A stretch of 64,000 nucleotides of DNA from Polyangia bacterium. GTDB lineage: Bacteria; Myxococcota_A; Polyangia; Fen-1088. This document shows, in pieces, positions 38,571 to 47,692 of the stretch. Where the stretch lies: assembly GCA_036268875.1 (NCBI GenBank), contig DATATI010000020.1, forward strand, positions 1 to 64,000, in the 5' to 3' direction. The translations under genes and the position numbers were made by a program. How positions within the stretch are numbered: position 1 is the first letter of the stretch; every line of letters begins with the position of its first letter. The notes under the pieces were generated by a model. The model was not told the origin of the DNA. It saw only the letters and a list, made by a program, of their open reading frames with translations, and searched no databases.

Positions 38571-39791
38571 ATGGAGGCTGTGCTGGTCAGCCATCCGCAC
38601 GCAGCGGCCTTCGCCAACGGCGTCGCGGCGGCGTTCGAACGCCGGAGCAAGCTGGCTCTTTACGTCAGCGGCGTGGTCGCTTCGCGCGCGACGCTGTCCG
38701 GGCAGCTGATGAATCAGTTCGCCGCCGCCACGCCGGTGGTGCGCAATCGCATCATCGCTGGCGTGCGCCCGAAGCGGGTGCGGTCGCTGGCCCCCGTCGA
38801 GCTGGCGGCGCGTCTGGTGGCGCGCGCCTTCGGGAGCACCAACCGCCCGCGCTCGCTGTACGACGCCATGTTCGTCTCGCACGACACGGCGGTCGAGCTT
38901 TTGGAATGGCCGCGGCGCACGGACATGGTTTACGCGTACGAGGACGCCGCCCTGCGCACGTTCGTGCGCGCCGCTCGCCGCGGGCTGGCCCGGGTTTGGG
39001 ATCTACCGCTGCCGCACTATCAAACCCTGGAAAAAATGTGGATCGCCGAGATGGCCCGCTGGCCGGGCGCGCACGGCTCTGATCCGCCCACGCCGATCGA
39101 ACCGGACTGGAAGAAGCGCCGCAAGGACGCCGAGTTGGGCTTGGCCACGGCAGTTTCGGTGGCGTCAGCGCACACCCGCGCGTCGCTGGAAGACCTGGGC
39201 GTGAAGATCCCGGTCGTCGTCACCCCGTACGGTTTTCCCGTCGAGGCATTCCAGCCGAAGACCGCCATGAATGACGGCCCGTTCACAGTGCTGGCGGTGG
39301 GCACCCAGGATCTGCGCAAGGGAACGCCGTACCTGCTGGAGGCCTGGAAGAAGGCCGGCCTCAAGAACGCCCACCTGCGCCTGATCGGCCGCTTGAACCT
39401 GTCGAGCAGTTTTCTCGATCGCTACGCCGGCTTGTTCGAGCACGTTCCCTACGAAGCCAACGCTGGGCTGGGCGCCATCTACCGCGCCGCCGATTTGCTG
39501 ATGTTCCCGACGCTGGGCGACGGCTACGGTCTGGTCATTCAGGAAGCGATGTCGTGCGCCACGCCGGTGGTCACCACACCCTGTGGCGGCGGCCCCGAAT
39601 CCATTCGCCACGGCGAGACCGGCTGGATCGTGCCCCCGCGCGACATCGACGCGCTGGTGGAACACCTGCGCTTTGCCGCCGCCAACCGCGACAAGATCTT
39701 TGCCGTCGGCCAGGCCGCCCGCGCCCGGGCCGAGCAGTGGACCTGGCGCCAAGCCGGCGAAGCGCTGGTGCGCGCGCTGTCGCAGCTTTAA
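38571..39791 (+). CDS. Glycosyltransferase family 4, paralogue A
   Basis: A 406-residue GT-B protein. Recognisable parts are SHPHAAAFANGVAAAF, YEDAALRTF, TPYGFPVEAF, GTQDLRKGTPYLLEAW, YRAADLLMFPTLGDGYGLVIQEAMSC and GGGPESIRHGETGW. It is a clear paralogue of the protein encoded at 48425-49645 on the opposite strand, with shared blocks over nearly the whole length. A Shine-Dalgarno-like GGGGAGGT at 38553-38560 supports ATG 38571. The 92-bp gap upstream holds no gene. Confidence 0.92.
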   Translation: MEAVLVSHPHAAAFANGVAAAFERRSKLALYVSGVVASRATLSGQLMNQFAAATPVVRNRIIAGVRPKRVRSLAPVELAARLVARAFGSTNRPRSLYDAMFVSHDTAVELLEWPRRTDMVYAYEDAALRTFVRAARRGLARVWDLPLPHYQTLEKMWIAEMARWPGAHGSDPPTPIEPDWKKRRKDAELGLATAVSVASAHTRASLEDLGVKIPVVVTPYGFPVEAFQPKTAMNDGPFTVLAVGTQDLRKGTPYLLEAWKKAGLKNAHLRLIGRLNLSSSFLDRYAGLFEHVPYEANAGLGAIYRAADLLMFPTLGDGYGLVIQEAMSCATPVVTTPCGGGPESIRHGETGWIVPPRDIDALVEHLRFAAANRDKIFAVGQAARARAEQWTWRQAGEALVRALSQL

Positions 39792-39800
39792 TCAGAACGG

Positions 39801-40001
39801 ATGCTTCCGACCAAGGACGATCGGGCCGCCTGGCGAGACAAAGCGGTCTCGACGGCACGCCGGTTTTTTCGCTGCACCGGGTTCGATCTGTTTCGCTTTC
39901 ACCACACCAGCCACCCGGGGCGCGGACAAACCAGCGTGTTCATTCGTGGTCAGCTCACTTCTGGGCCCCCCCTGAATGAATGCCGCAAATTGACCGAATG
40001 A
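39801..40001 (+). pseudogene. Truncated gene start, possibly an FkbM-type methyltransferase
   Basis: A 66-codon frame opens 9 bp after paralogue A. Its first ~40 residues (for example AVSTARRFFRCTGFDLFRF) look like the N-terminus of FkbM-type sugar methyltransferases, but the match ends near 39935, where the base composition drops and the lower-GC segment begins. The rest of the frame is unrelated. I read it as the 5' stub of a gene cut off by the incoming segment; the FkbM identity is tentative. Confidence 0.35.
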
Positions 40002-40019
40002 TGAACTAAGTCATATAAA
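39990..40019 (+). promoter_or_regulatory. Sigma-70-type promoter for the methyltransferase-glycosyltransferase gene
   Basis: TTGACC at 39990-39995 and TATAAA at 40014-40019 with an 18-bp spacer give a good housekeeping promoter in a locally AT-rich stretch. Transcription would start near 40026, leaving a ~48-base leader with AAGGA at 40063-40067 before ATG 40074. It suggests that the inserted gene brought its own promoter. Confidence 0.6.
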
Positions 40020-40073
40020 TTGGGCGGCAATTTTTTCCTTCCAGGCGTCTGCAAAAATTAACAAGGAACGAGG

Positions 40074-42170
40074 ATGTCGGGAGCACTATATGAGCGTCTC
40101 GGATTGCAGACGATCGGACTCGAGTACTGCGAAGCTTGCGCTACCGAATCGCCCCATGCGTTGCAAAGAGGCGACCTCAGAGGGCCATGGACCGAATTTG
40201 CAATTAGGCGTTGCCTAGGTTGCGGTCTCGGCAGAACCGATCCAGGTCCCGGAGATCCATACCGCGAAGCTGCCGCCAAACAGACAGAGGAAAAGGCAGA
40301 CGATCTGACCGACAAGCGGTCGCCGAGCGCAGACGCCGGTTCTCCTTGGTCTCGGGAGTTCGGCCGCGCGCTTGTCGAGCAACAAGTTCCACAACCTATA
40401 TTGGATCTCGGGTGCGGAGAGGGAGAACTCTTGGAGGTCCTGGCTCGTGCCGGCTTGGACTGTGAGGGCACTGAAATGCGTCCGCTCTGTGCAGCGTTGA
40501 GCCGGCGTCGCGCTGGCGTCCCAGTCGAGATCGGAACCATAGAATCATTCCTAAGCCGCCCCCGGCCCATGGGCACAATCGTTCTTTCGCACGTATTGGA
40601 GCACCTTCCCAAGCCAGTGGAGACACTCCGCGCTCTTTCCGAACATGCCGAAGCGATCGCCGTGGCAGTTCCCAACTCTTTGTCGGCGCGTGCGTTATTG
40701 CAGTGGTCCGGCATCCCAGGACGATTTGCTTATGCTCCTGGTGAGCATGTCTGGCAGATGACCCCCGCCGCGCTCCGTGGGATTTTCAACCAGGCAGGGC
40801 TCCGTTTGATGTATCTGCGTGCCCACGCCAACGCTCCGGCGCGTGCAGGTTTTCGATCTGCGATCATGCGCCGCCTGCGCTTCAACGGACCGACCACGAA
40901 CGGCGGTTCGCCAGCCATGTCCGTCGGTGCTGATGGACACCATGTTTCTGACCAAGTACCGACAGCGGTTCCATCCGGGGCGCCCTCTAAGGCGCAGAGC
41001 CTGGCGCCCCGGGTCGCCGCACGCGCGGCCGATCGAACTCTATTCGAAATTGAACGTCGGTTGCACCCGCCATGGGTGGGCGAGCAGGTTGTTGCGATCG
41101 GACGGACACGGAAAGTGGCGGCGGTCTGCGTTTCGAAACACGTACGTCCGAGCCGGCTTCCCGACGCTTCTTCTCGGCCGCGACTGAAAAGAAAACTGGT
41201 GGTCCTCACGACCACCAGTTCGGCTGTCTGGGACTACACCATCCTCGCTCTTGAACGCAATCTTGCGGAGACCGGTGTTGCACAACTGAACGCCCGTCGC
41301 CTCGGGGCGAATAGCCTGGGCGCGCGGGCAGCGGCCAAACTCGGACTATTGCGCAACTATGGACGGCTTGAAACGTTAGTCTTCTTTAAGGCGTTGATGA
41401 CCCCCTCAGCTCCAAGCCTCTTTCCTACCGAGTTCCTGTTTGAGACGGTCTTGTACTGCATGGACTGCTTTCCGCCAGCCTACCCACAATGGGAAAAGTT
41501 GCTTCGCGCGCTCCGGCCAAAAGTCCTCTTTATCTCATCTCGCCAATCAGCCGCCCATTTCCACGACCGACTGGGCGCAACTGAATCTGTCTGGATGCCC
41601 GAAGCCACAGATCCTACCGAATATCGCCCAGAGCGCTCTCTCGCCAAACGACGGATTGATGTGCTCGAAATTGGACGCCGACACGACTCATTTCACGAAA
41701 AGATCACGGATAAGCTCAGCGCAGCGGGGAAGGTCCATTTCTTCGAGCTGACGCCCGGACAGGTTGTCTTTCCCTTGAAATCTGATTTCGTCAGCGGACT
41801 GGGAGATAGCAAAATTTCGATCTGCTTCCCTTGTTCGATGACCCATCCGGCGCGGTCGGGTGATTGCGAGACGACAACACACCGCTACTTCGAGTCAATC
41901 GCGTCTCGATCATTGATCGTCGGACGATGCCCTCGCGAATTGCACGACCTTTTCGGCTATGACCCTGTTATCGCGGTCGATTGGAGCGACCCATCAGGCC
42001 AGATTCTAGAGATTCTTGGCCATATCGCCGAATATCAGGAACAGGTGGAACGAAACTATCGGCGGTTGCTGGAAGTCGGGACTTGGAAGGTCCGCACGCG
42101 TGCAATGCTCGATTTTCTCCGCCAGCGTGCGATCGGAATAAGTTGGCCGTGGGCGGGAGCCAATCGTTGA
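40074..42170 (+). CDS. Methyltransferase-CgeB-like glycosyltransferase fusion
   Basis: A 698-residue two-domain protein. An N-terminal four-Cys zinc ribbon (Cys19, 22, 47, 50) leads into a class I SAM methyltransferase with ILDLGCGEGELLE near residue 109 and LSHVLEHLPKPVE. After a linker (~290-365) comes a GT-B region resembling CgeB/YkvP spore-type glycosyltransferases (DVLEIGRRHDSFHEK, then HRYFESIASRSLIVGRCPRELHDLFGYDP). Both domains would act in sugar assembly. GC content is visibly lower (about 55% in a sampled 60-bp line at 41401) and synonymous codon use is more mixed than in neighbours, pointing to recent transfer. Confidence 0.82.
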   Translation: MSGALYERLGLQTIGLEYCEACATESPHALQRGDLRGPWTEFAIRRCLGCGLGRTDPGPGDPYREAAAKQTEEKADDLTDKRSPSADAGSPWSREFGRALVEQQVPQPILDLGCGEGELLEVLARAGLDCEGTEMRPLCAALSRRRAGVPVEIGTIESFLSRPRPMGTIVLSHVLEHLPKPVETLRALSEHAEAIAVAVPNSLSARALLQWSGIPGRFAYAPGEHVWQMTPAALRGIFNQAGLRLMYLRAHANAPARAGFRSAIMRRLRFNGPTTNGGSPAMSVGADGHHVSDQVPTAVPSGAPSKAQSLAPRVAARAADRTLFEIERRLHPPWVGEQVVAIGRTRKVAAVCVSKHVRPSRLPDASSRPRLKRKLVVLTTTSSAVWDYTILALERNLAETGVAQLNARRLGANSLGARAAAKLGLLRNYGRLETLVFFKALMTPSAPSLFPTEFLFETVLYCMDCFPPAYPQWEKLLRALRPKVLFISSRQSAAHFHDRLGATESVWMPEATDPTEYRPERSLAKRRIDVLEIGRRHDSFHEKITDKLSAAGKVHFFELTPGQVVFPLKSDFVSGLGDSKISICFPCSMTHPARSGDCETTTHRYFESIASRSLIVGRCPRELHDLFGYDPVIAVDWSDPSGQILEILGHIAEYQEQVERNYRRLLEVGTWKVRTRAMLDFLRQRAIGISWPWAGANR

Positions 42171-42516
42171 CGCTTGTTAGGCCGTGTGCGAAGAAACAGC
42201 GATGTTGATCCTCGTGACAGGGGGCCTCGGCGCCAACTTCGACTGGGCCGAGGCGCTGGTGCCGATGCCGTTCGAAGCTACCGATCTCAGGGAGATCTCG
42301 GATTGCCGCCCCTGGCCGGCATGACGGCGCGCAACCCGCAGCTGGGCGAGTTGGCCAGGCTGGTGGACTCAACGACTGAGGGCAGGACCGGAGCGTTTTC
42401 GGGGCTCGTGTCCCCCCGGACCAATCCGCTCGCGTGCCTGCGCATCGCGGCCGCGGATTGACATAAACGAGCCGGACGATTTCTTCATCGACGGCGGCGA
42501 ACCAACGGGCGGCCGA
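42171..42516. other. Gene-free convergent region with an 8-bp inverted repeat
   Basis: This 346-bp stretch separates the two converging exopolysaccharide trains. Six-frame reading shows no recognisable gene; short open frames (for example ATG 42202) match nothing I know. GCCTCGGC at 42224-42231 and GCCGAGGC at 42247-42254 form a perfect 8-bp stem with a 15-base loop about 55 bp past the upstream stop. Without a T-tract it may still serve as a transcription end or RNA-stability hairpin. GC content returns to the chromosomal level here, so the right edge of the foreign segment lies at about 42170-42200. Confidence 0.45.
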
Positions 42517-43647
42517 TCAGGGCGCCAGCACCGCTCGGCGAAATTCCGCGCCGGTGGTGCGATTGTTCATGTATTTGACAGCGAACGCAAAGGCCGCCTG
42601 CGACCACGCGCGCAGGTCAGCGTTCGAGCTACGCGCCAGTCTTTCGACTGCAGCGCGCGTCGACGCCTCGTCGTTCGCCACCAACCCCCAACCGCCCTGA
42701 ATGGCGATATCGACGATGCCATAATCGGGGGGCGCAATGCACAGCACCGGGCGGCCCACCGACAGGTACTCGCGTAACTTGGTCGGCCACACCACCTGCA
42801 ATGGCGCCCGGTTGAGCGCTTCTGGATCGAGCGCGGCGATCACACAAGTGGCGCTGGCCACCTCGGCCATCACTTGCTCAGGTGGAACCGATTTGATCGA
42901 CCAGCGTGCCGGATCCAGGCCCATGGCTGCCACGTCGGCAGGTTTCATGTGTGTGAGTAGACGCAGTTCGATGTCGGGCGTAATCTCTGCCACCGCGCGC
43001 TGCAACCAGGCCAGCGCCTTGCCTTGCGCCTGATAGAGCCAGCCCACGAACAACAGCGATCGTTGGCCTTCCGGGATCGGCACCGGTCCGATGGAATCGA
43101 TGTTGATCAAAGGCGGCAGCAACTCCACCTGGCCGGCGGCACCGTCGGCGCGCATCCACTCGTTCATTCGCGGCGACAGACCGAAACAACGCGATGCCCG
43201 ACCAAGGGTCTGTCGGCGCCAGCGCGCCAACGTGCCTTGCAGAAACGATCCGGCGCCCCAGAATGTCGACGCGTGCAGATCGATGCCGTAAACCCACAAA
43301 TCGGCGCCGGTGGCTCGCGCCCAGCGCTCGGCGACGATCATCGTGGGATCCAAGGTCGCGAAGATGCGTCGGATGTTGGGGAACAGTCGCCGCAGTACCG
43401 ACGGGCCCAGGTAGCGCGTCGCCGCCATCACCGATGCCGCCAATACCGATTCCGACTGCCGGCTGGGCTGGCGGAGGAACGGCAATGGCACCCGCACGCG
43501 GCTTCCCCACGGCCCACCGCCAATCCCCACCAGGGCCAGTTGGTCTTCGGGCAACGCGGCGAACAGCTCGCTCAACATGATGGTGTAGCCGTCGCGGCCG
43601 GGCGGAAGATTGTGCGCCACCAGCGCCACCGTCTGCGTGTCCCACAT
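42517..43647 (-). CDS. Putative GT-B glycosyltransferase
   Basis: A 376-residue protein at the downstream end of the minus-strand train. The N-terminus has VALVAHNLPPGRDGYTIMLSEL, the inter-domain region has SLLFVGWLYQAQGKALAWLQ, and the donor loop has PTKLREYLSVGRPVLCIAPPDYG. These fit family 4-like enzymes with degenerate signature residues. ATG 43647 starts just before the first strand; the open frame extends to 43722. Sugar and linkage are unknown. Confidence 0.78.
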   Translation of the reverse strand: MWDTQTVALVAHNLPPGRDGYTIMLSELFAALPEDQLALVGIGGGPWGSRVRVPLPFLRQPSRQSESVLAASVMAATRYLGPSVLRRLFPNIRRIFATLDPTMIVAERWARATGADLWVYGIDLHASTFWGAGSFLQGTLARWRRQTLGRASRCFGLSPRMNEWMRADGAAGQVELLPPLINIDSIGPVPIPEGQRSLLFVGWLYQAQGKALAWLQRAVAEITPDIELRLLTHMKPADVAAMGLDPARWSIKSVPPEQVMAEVASATCVIAALDPEALNRAPLQVVWPTKLREYLSVGRPVLCIAPPDYGIVDIAIQGGWGLVANDEASTRAAVERLARSSNADLRAWSQAAFAFAVKYMNNRTTGAEFRRAVLAP

Positions 43648-43731
43648 TCGGGGCCGCAATTTAGCAGAAGGGTGTCGGCGGTTATAGCGAGGAGCGACAG
43701 CAGCGGACGAAGGTGACGACACCGTCGTGAT

Positions 43732-44637
43732 TCAGGCGGGCGCGCGTGCCACCATCAGCATGTGGTCGACGCTGTAAGGAGACGAGGCGTACGGAGGCCG
43801 GACGGCGTCCAGTAGCCGCAGCGCGCCGATGCGATTGGCCAGCCGCAGCGGCAACTCGCGCACTCGGCGGCGCAGCGTCGGCGTGTCGTGCATGTAGACC
43901 AGGCTGTCGATAGACTCACGCGAAAGATTCATTCCCTGCAGCAACGTGCCAAGGCCGGTGGCGCTGAAGCACGAAAGGTGCCCTGCCCAGCCGTGATACC
44001 ACCACCGAATCCCCCAGCGGCGCGACCAGGCCGACCCGGCGTCGCCGGTGAAGATCACCAGGCGCCCGCCCGGGTTCAGCCGCCGCAGTAACCGGCGAAC
44101 GAACGGGCCAGGCGTGCGCAGGTGCTCGATCACGTCAAACAGGGCGATCACATCGACGGCGTCCGGCAGATCGGCCGACCATCCTTCGGCGTCGGGCGCG
44201 AAAATGCGCCGGCCGCGCGCCCGCCCGAATGCCGCGCTTTTTAGCGACGGCTCAAGCCCGAAGCCCTGAATGTCGGGCGGCAACAGATCGAGAAACGTGC
44301 CACCGCCGCATCCGATGTCGACCAGCGTTGCCTTGCCAATGGAACGCAGACGCTCGGTGGCGCGGCGGTGGCCTTCCGAGATCACATCGCCGGCAGCATA
44401 GCTTTGCTGGGCATACCATGATGACAGCAGCGCTTCCGACGGGCGGCGAAAAGGCCCTTGCGAGCCGCAGCGCCCGCAACGAATCAAAAGCGCGGTGTCG
44501 TGGCACCAGGCAAGCCAGGCGTCGGGAACAAAGCCGCCCTGCCACGGCAGAAAGTGATAGGCCCCGACCGGCTGAAGGCCACTGGCGCCGCAGGCAAAAC
44601 AGCGCTCCAACCAATCGAAATCGGGCGGCGCGCTCAC
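43732..44637 (-). CDS. SAM-dependent methyltransferase with N-terminal zinc ribbon
   Basis: A 301-residue class I methyltransferase. Cys13, Cys16, Cys54 and Cys57 form a CxxC...CxxC ribbon, followed by LVDIGCGGGTFLDLLP (SAM motif), VIALFDVIEHLRTPGPFV and LNPGGRLVIFTGD. It has the same ribbon-plus-methyltransferase order as the first half of the fusion at 40074. A role in methylating a polysaccharide residue is inferred from context. GTG 44637 overlaps the flippase stop by 4 bp; the frame is open far upstream but antisense to nothing useful. Confidence 0.88.
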   Translation of the reverse strand: MSAPPDFDWLERCFACGASGLQPVGAYHFLPWQGGFVPDAWLAWCHDTALLIRCGRCGSQGPFRRPSEALLSSWYAQQSYAAGDVISEGHRRATERLRSIGKATLVDIGCGGGTFLDLLPPDIQGFGLEPSLKSAAFGRARGRRIFAPDAEGWSADLPDAVDVIALFDVIEHLRTPGPFVRRLLRRLNPGGRLVIFTGDAGSAWSRRWGIRWWYHGWAGHLSCFSATGLGTLLQGMNLSRESIDSLVYMHDTPTLRRRVRELPLRLANRIGALRLLDAVRPPYASSPYSVDHMLMVARAPA

Positions 44638-46190
44638 GGCGACAAGCTCTCGGTGGTGACCGGGGCCGGCGCGCGTCGGCGCAGGGTGCGCACCAGCGTT
44701 TCGATCCCTTCGCGTCCGACGACCACACGCACGAAGACCAGCGTGACTGCCACCGACGCCACGCCGCCGATCAGCGTCGCCGCCAGCGGCTGTAAAGCCA
44801 ATGGGCCGGTCAAGAGTCGGTGAATACCCACGCCAGACGCGATGCTGAGCACGACCGTCGTCAGCGATCGCGTCCAAAACGGCGGGCGCGACCCCTTCAC
44901 AACCAGCCGCCACGAAAAGATCTGCTGCGGCAAGAACGTGCAGGTCGCATAGGCCACCAGCGTTCCCAAACCAACCCCCGTATAGCCAATCCGGCGCGCC
45001 AGCAGCACGCTGAGGGTGAGGTTCAGGATCGCGTCGAACCCGACGGTGACCACCTGCTGCCGGATCTTCTCGGCACCGTTCAAGATCGACGCATCGATCA
45101 TCGTGTGCCCCAGCAACGCGTAGTAGGTTCCCAGAGCGACCGGCAGCCAAGGATCGATCAAGAGCCGCCCGCCGGTCCAGAGGGCGATCACCGGCGCGCC
45201 GACGGCGGCGAATCCGCCGGCGATAACCGCCATCCACAAGGTGCCAAGACGCCGCATCCGACTGGCTTCGGTGCGGATCCATTCGATGTCGCCGCTGCCA
45301 ATGGCCTGCGCGACGCCGCCCCAGAAGCTCACGCCCAGCGAATAAACCATCGAGAAGGCCAGAGTGATCGCGCGAGAGGTGAGGCTGTAAAGGGCGACCG
45401 CCTGCACACCCAGCAGCTTGGCGATGACCACGTTGTCGATACTACCGATGATCAGCACTTCGATCTGCAGCAGGTAATAAACGAACCCCGAACGCAACAG
45501 GTGCCACCCTTCGGCGGCGTAACGCAGACCGAAGAGCGGCCGCGTGGCGGGGGCCAGCGCGCACCCCAGGCGCGCCGCGCCGGCGGCGCCGAGCAGGCTG
45601 AGGATCGCCTGCCCGCCCAACGCCAGGTCCAGCCGACGCGTGGCGGTCGCCACCGCCACCGTCACCGTCTGCGTGACCAGCGCGCTGCCGACACTCCATC
45701 GCACCAGCAGATGGGTGATCTGCATGCCGGCGTGCGCGCTGGAGAAGACCGACAGCAGCATGCGAACCGAGAAGGCGGCGACGACGATCAAGCAGCCATG
45801 CTGCGCCTGCACTTGCAGCGACAACGGGACTTTTAGATACGCCGGCACGTCCCAGATCCGCAGCGCCGCCACGGCTAGCCCGGCGACGACCACGACAACG
45901 GCCGCGATCACCAGCAGCGCCCCGCCCACCGTTTGCCGGATCTGATCATGCTGGCCCGCGCCCGCCAGTTGCCCGACGCGCGTGAGGACCGCCAAGCCCA
46001 GGCCAGCGTCGGCAAAGGCGGCAATGTTGCCCAACGATGTCAGCACCTGGAAGGTGCCATAGCCCTCGGTGCCCAGCGCGCGGAGCGTTAGCGGCACGGC
46101 CACCAGCCCCACCATCAGGCTGGCCACGTTGCTCATCATGGACGCCCAGGCGTTGGCAGCGACCCGGGTGCTTCGCTCAGCCCGGCTCAT
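44634..46190 (-). CDS. Oligosaccharide-lipid flippase (Wzx-like)
   Basis: Polytopic inner-membrane protein, 518 residues with about 12-14 hydrophobic segments, of the MVF/polysaccharide-transporter type. It would move undecaprenyl-linked repeat units across the membrane. The N-terminus NVASLMVGLVAVPLTLRALG, followed by GTEGYGTFQVL, is the typical first-helix signature, and GVQAVALYSLTSRA occurs mid-protein. With the two Wzy-like proteins and the OPX gene it marks a Wzx/Wzy-dependent pathway. Confidence 0.92.
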   Translation of the reverse strand: MSRAERSTRVAANAWASMMSNVASLMVGLVAVPLTLRALGTEGYGTFQVLTSLGNIAAFADAGLGLAVLTRVGQLAGAGQHDQIRQTVGGALLVIAAVVVVVAGLAVAALRIWDVPAYLKVPLSLQVQAQHGCLIVVAAFSVRMLLSVFSSAHAGMQITHLLVRWSVGSALVTQTVTVAVATATRRLDLALGGQAILSLLGAAGAARLGCALAPATRPLFGLRYAAEGWHLLRSGFVYYLLQIEVLIIGSIDNVVIAKLLGVQAVALYSLTSRAITLAFSMVYSLGVSFWGGVAQAIGSGDIEWIRTEASRMRRLGTLWMAVIAGGFAAVGAPVIALWTGGRLLIDPWLPVALGTYYALLGHTMIDASILNGAEKIRQQVVTVGFDAILNLTLSVLLARRIGYTGVGLGTLVAYATCTFLPQQIFSWRLVVKGSRPPFWTRSLTTVVLSIASGVGIHRLLTGPLALQPLAATLIGGVASVAVTLVFVRVVVGREGIETLVRTLRRRAPAPVTTESLSP

Positions 46191-46227
46191 CGAAGGGTTG
46201 ATCTGAAGATGGTTGGGTGATCCAATG

Positions 46228-46993
46228 TTACCGCCTGCGCAAGTACGCGCCCGGCCAGTGTGTCACGCGCTCGGTCACCTGGCCCTCCTTGAAAGGAAAC
46301 GGCGGCTCTTCCAGGACGAACTCCGGGTGGGTGTCGGCGAATTCAAAAGCCGCCACCGTGGGGTTGTCGCCGGTCCATTCTTTTTTGCCGCCCGGAGCGT
46401 CGTGGACCAAGCTCATCACGCCGTCGGTAGCAACGATGTACGAGCCCGCCGTCACCAGCGGCGCACAGGCCGAAAGCTCGCCGGCCACGTGCGCCTTGGT
46501 GTGGTTGGAATCCAGCACCACCAGCACCGTCTCGCCGGGCTTTACCAGCGTCTTCACTTGTTCGATGATCCCGCTGTCGATTGACGATCCCTCGATCAGG
46601 GTGATGAACGGCTTCAATTCGTGCGCTTCGATGGCCTGGCGGTTGTGTGGGCGGATCTCGATGTCCACGTCCACCACTCGACCGCGACCCATCGCCTTGA
46701 ACAGACTGGCGTAGAAGACCAGCGAACCGCCGTGAGCCACACCGGTTTCGATCAAGACGTCCGGACGCAGCCGGTAGATCACCTCCTGGATGCGGATCAT
46801 GTCGTCGGGCAGTTGGATCATCGGCCGCCCCCATCCAGGTGAAGCCGTAGGTGTACCGCACGCCCCAGCCGACCTTGATCCACGCGTCCGACAGCAAGGA
46901 AAACGCTTGCGCCGAATACAGCGGCAGCTCGCGGACCTCGCCGTCGATCTGGGTGGTCAGCGTCTTCGTTTCGGTGTCTATGCTGATTTTCAT
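46228..46993 (-). pseudogene. CmcI-type (cephalosporin hydroxylase family) protein, frameshifted
   Basis: Two frames join into one protein of the CmcI/PF04989 methyltransferase-like family found in polysaccharide loci. The 5' part from ATG 46993 reads MKISIDTETKTL to YTYGFTWMG; the rest (RPMIQLPDDMIRIQE, ETGVAHGGSLVFY, LDSNHTKAHV, ATDGVMS, EEPPFPF) is in the next frame. Removing one base from the five-C run at 46828-46832 (five G on the coding strand) restores the reading frame at exactly the expected residue. It is either a real single-base mutation, a phase-variable tract or a sequencing error. Confidence 0.78.
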
Positions 46994-47010
46994 GGCGCGG
47001 CGACGATATC

Positions 47011-47692
47011 TCAAAAATATCCGCGAAGCGCATCTTCAAGGCCGTCCCGCAGACCAAATTGTGGCGACCAGCCCAGCCCCGCAGGCGGGTCGAATCGCCG
47101 GCCAGGAACCTGATCTCGTTCTGGCGATGCGGCGGCGCCCCGAATTTCAGCAACGGCCTGCCCCCCCATGATGTCGGCCACGGTTTCAAGGACCTGCCTG
47201 AGCCTGGCCGGCTGGCCGGCGCACACGTTGAAAATCCCCGTGGCGCCCGGCGACAGCAGCGCCACCAGGCCACTGGCCACTTCGGCGACGTGCAGATGAT
47301 CGCGCACCTGGGTCCGTCGGTCAGTTCGACCGCCGCGCCCGCGCGCAGCTGGCTGGCCACCCAGGGCAAAAGCCGTCGCCGATCTTCGCCGGGCCGTGCA
47401 AGTGAAAGATCCGCGCCCAGGCCAGCTCGACCTCGGCCTCGGCGGACAGGGCGTGCGCCACGTGCCAGGCGGCGCGCTTGCACGCCGCGTACAGCGTGCG
47501 CGGATCGGCCGCGGCGCTTTCCACCAGCGGTCGATCGGGCGGCGCGTTCTCGACGCACGATCCACCCATCACCAACTTGTGGCATCCCGCCGCCTGGACC
47601 AGCCTAATGTTGCTAGGCGTGCAGGCGACGATGAGTCCCGCCGTTCCCAGCGCGGCGACGGCCAGATAAAACACAACGTCGACTCCCAACCT
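47011..47692 (-). pseudogene. NAD-dependent epimerase remnant with several frameshifts
   Basis: Fragments of an extended SDR are spread over three frames: GVDVVFYLAVAALG and GGSCVENAPPDRPLVES with LYAACKRAAWH, then LLPWVASQLRAGAAVELTDG, then QVRDHLHVAEVASGLVALL and GIFNVCAGQPARLRQV, then LLKFGAPPHRQNEIRFLAGD, ending LGWSPQFGLRDGLEDAL. At least four frame changes are needed, near 47368, 47310, 47165 (a seven-C run at 47161-47167) and 47095. The NAD-binding N-terminus is absent: sequence upstream of ~47692 belongs to another gene. It cannot make an intact enzyme. Confidence 0.78.

Noticed and set aside
42202-42324. Short frame starting ATG 42202 with LILVTGGLG
   Set aside because: The TGGLG resembles the start of an SDR NAD motif, but the frame stops after about 40 residues and the following sequence in all frames shows no SDR features.
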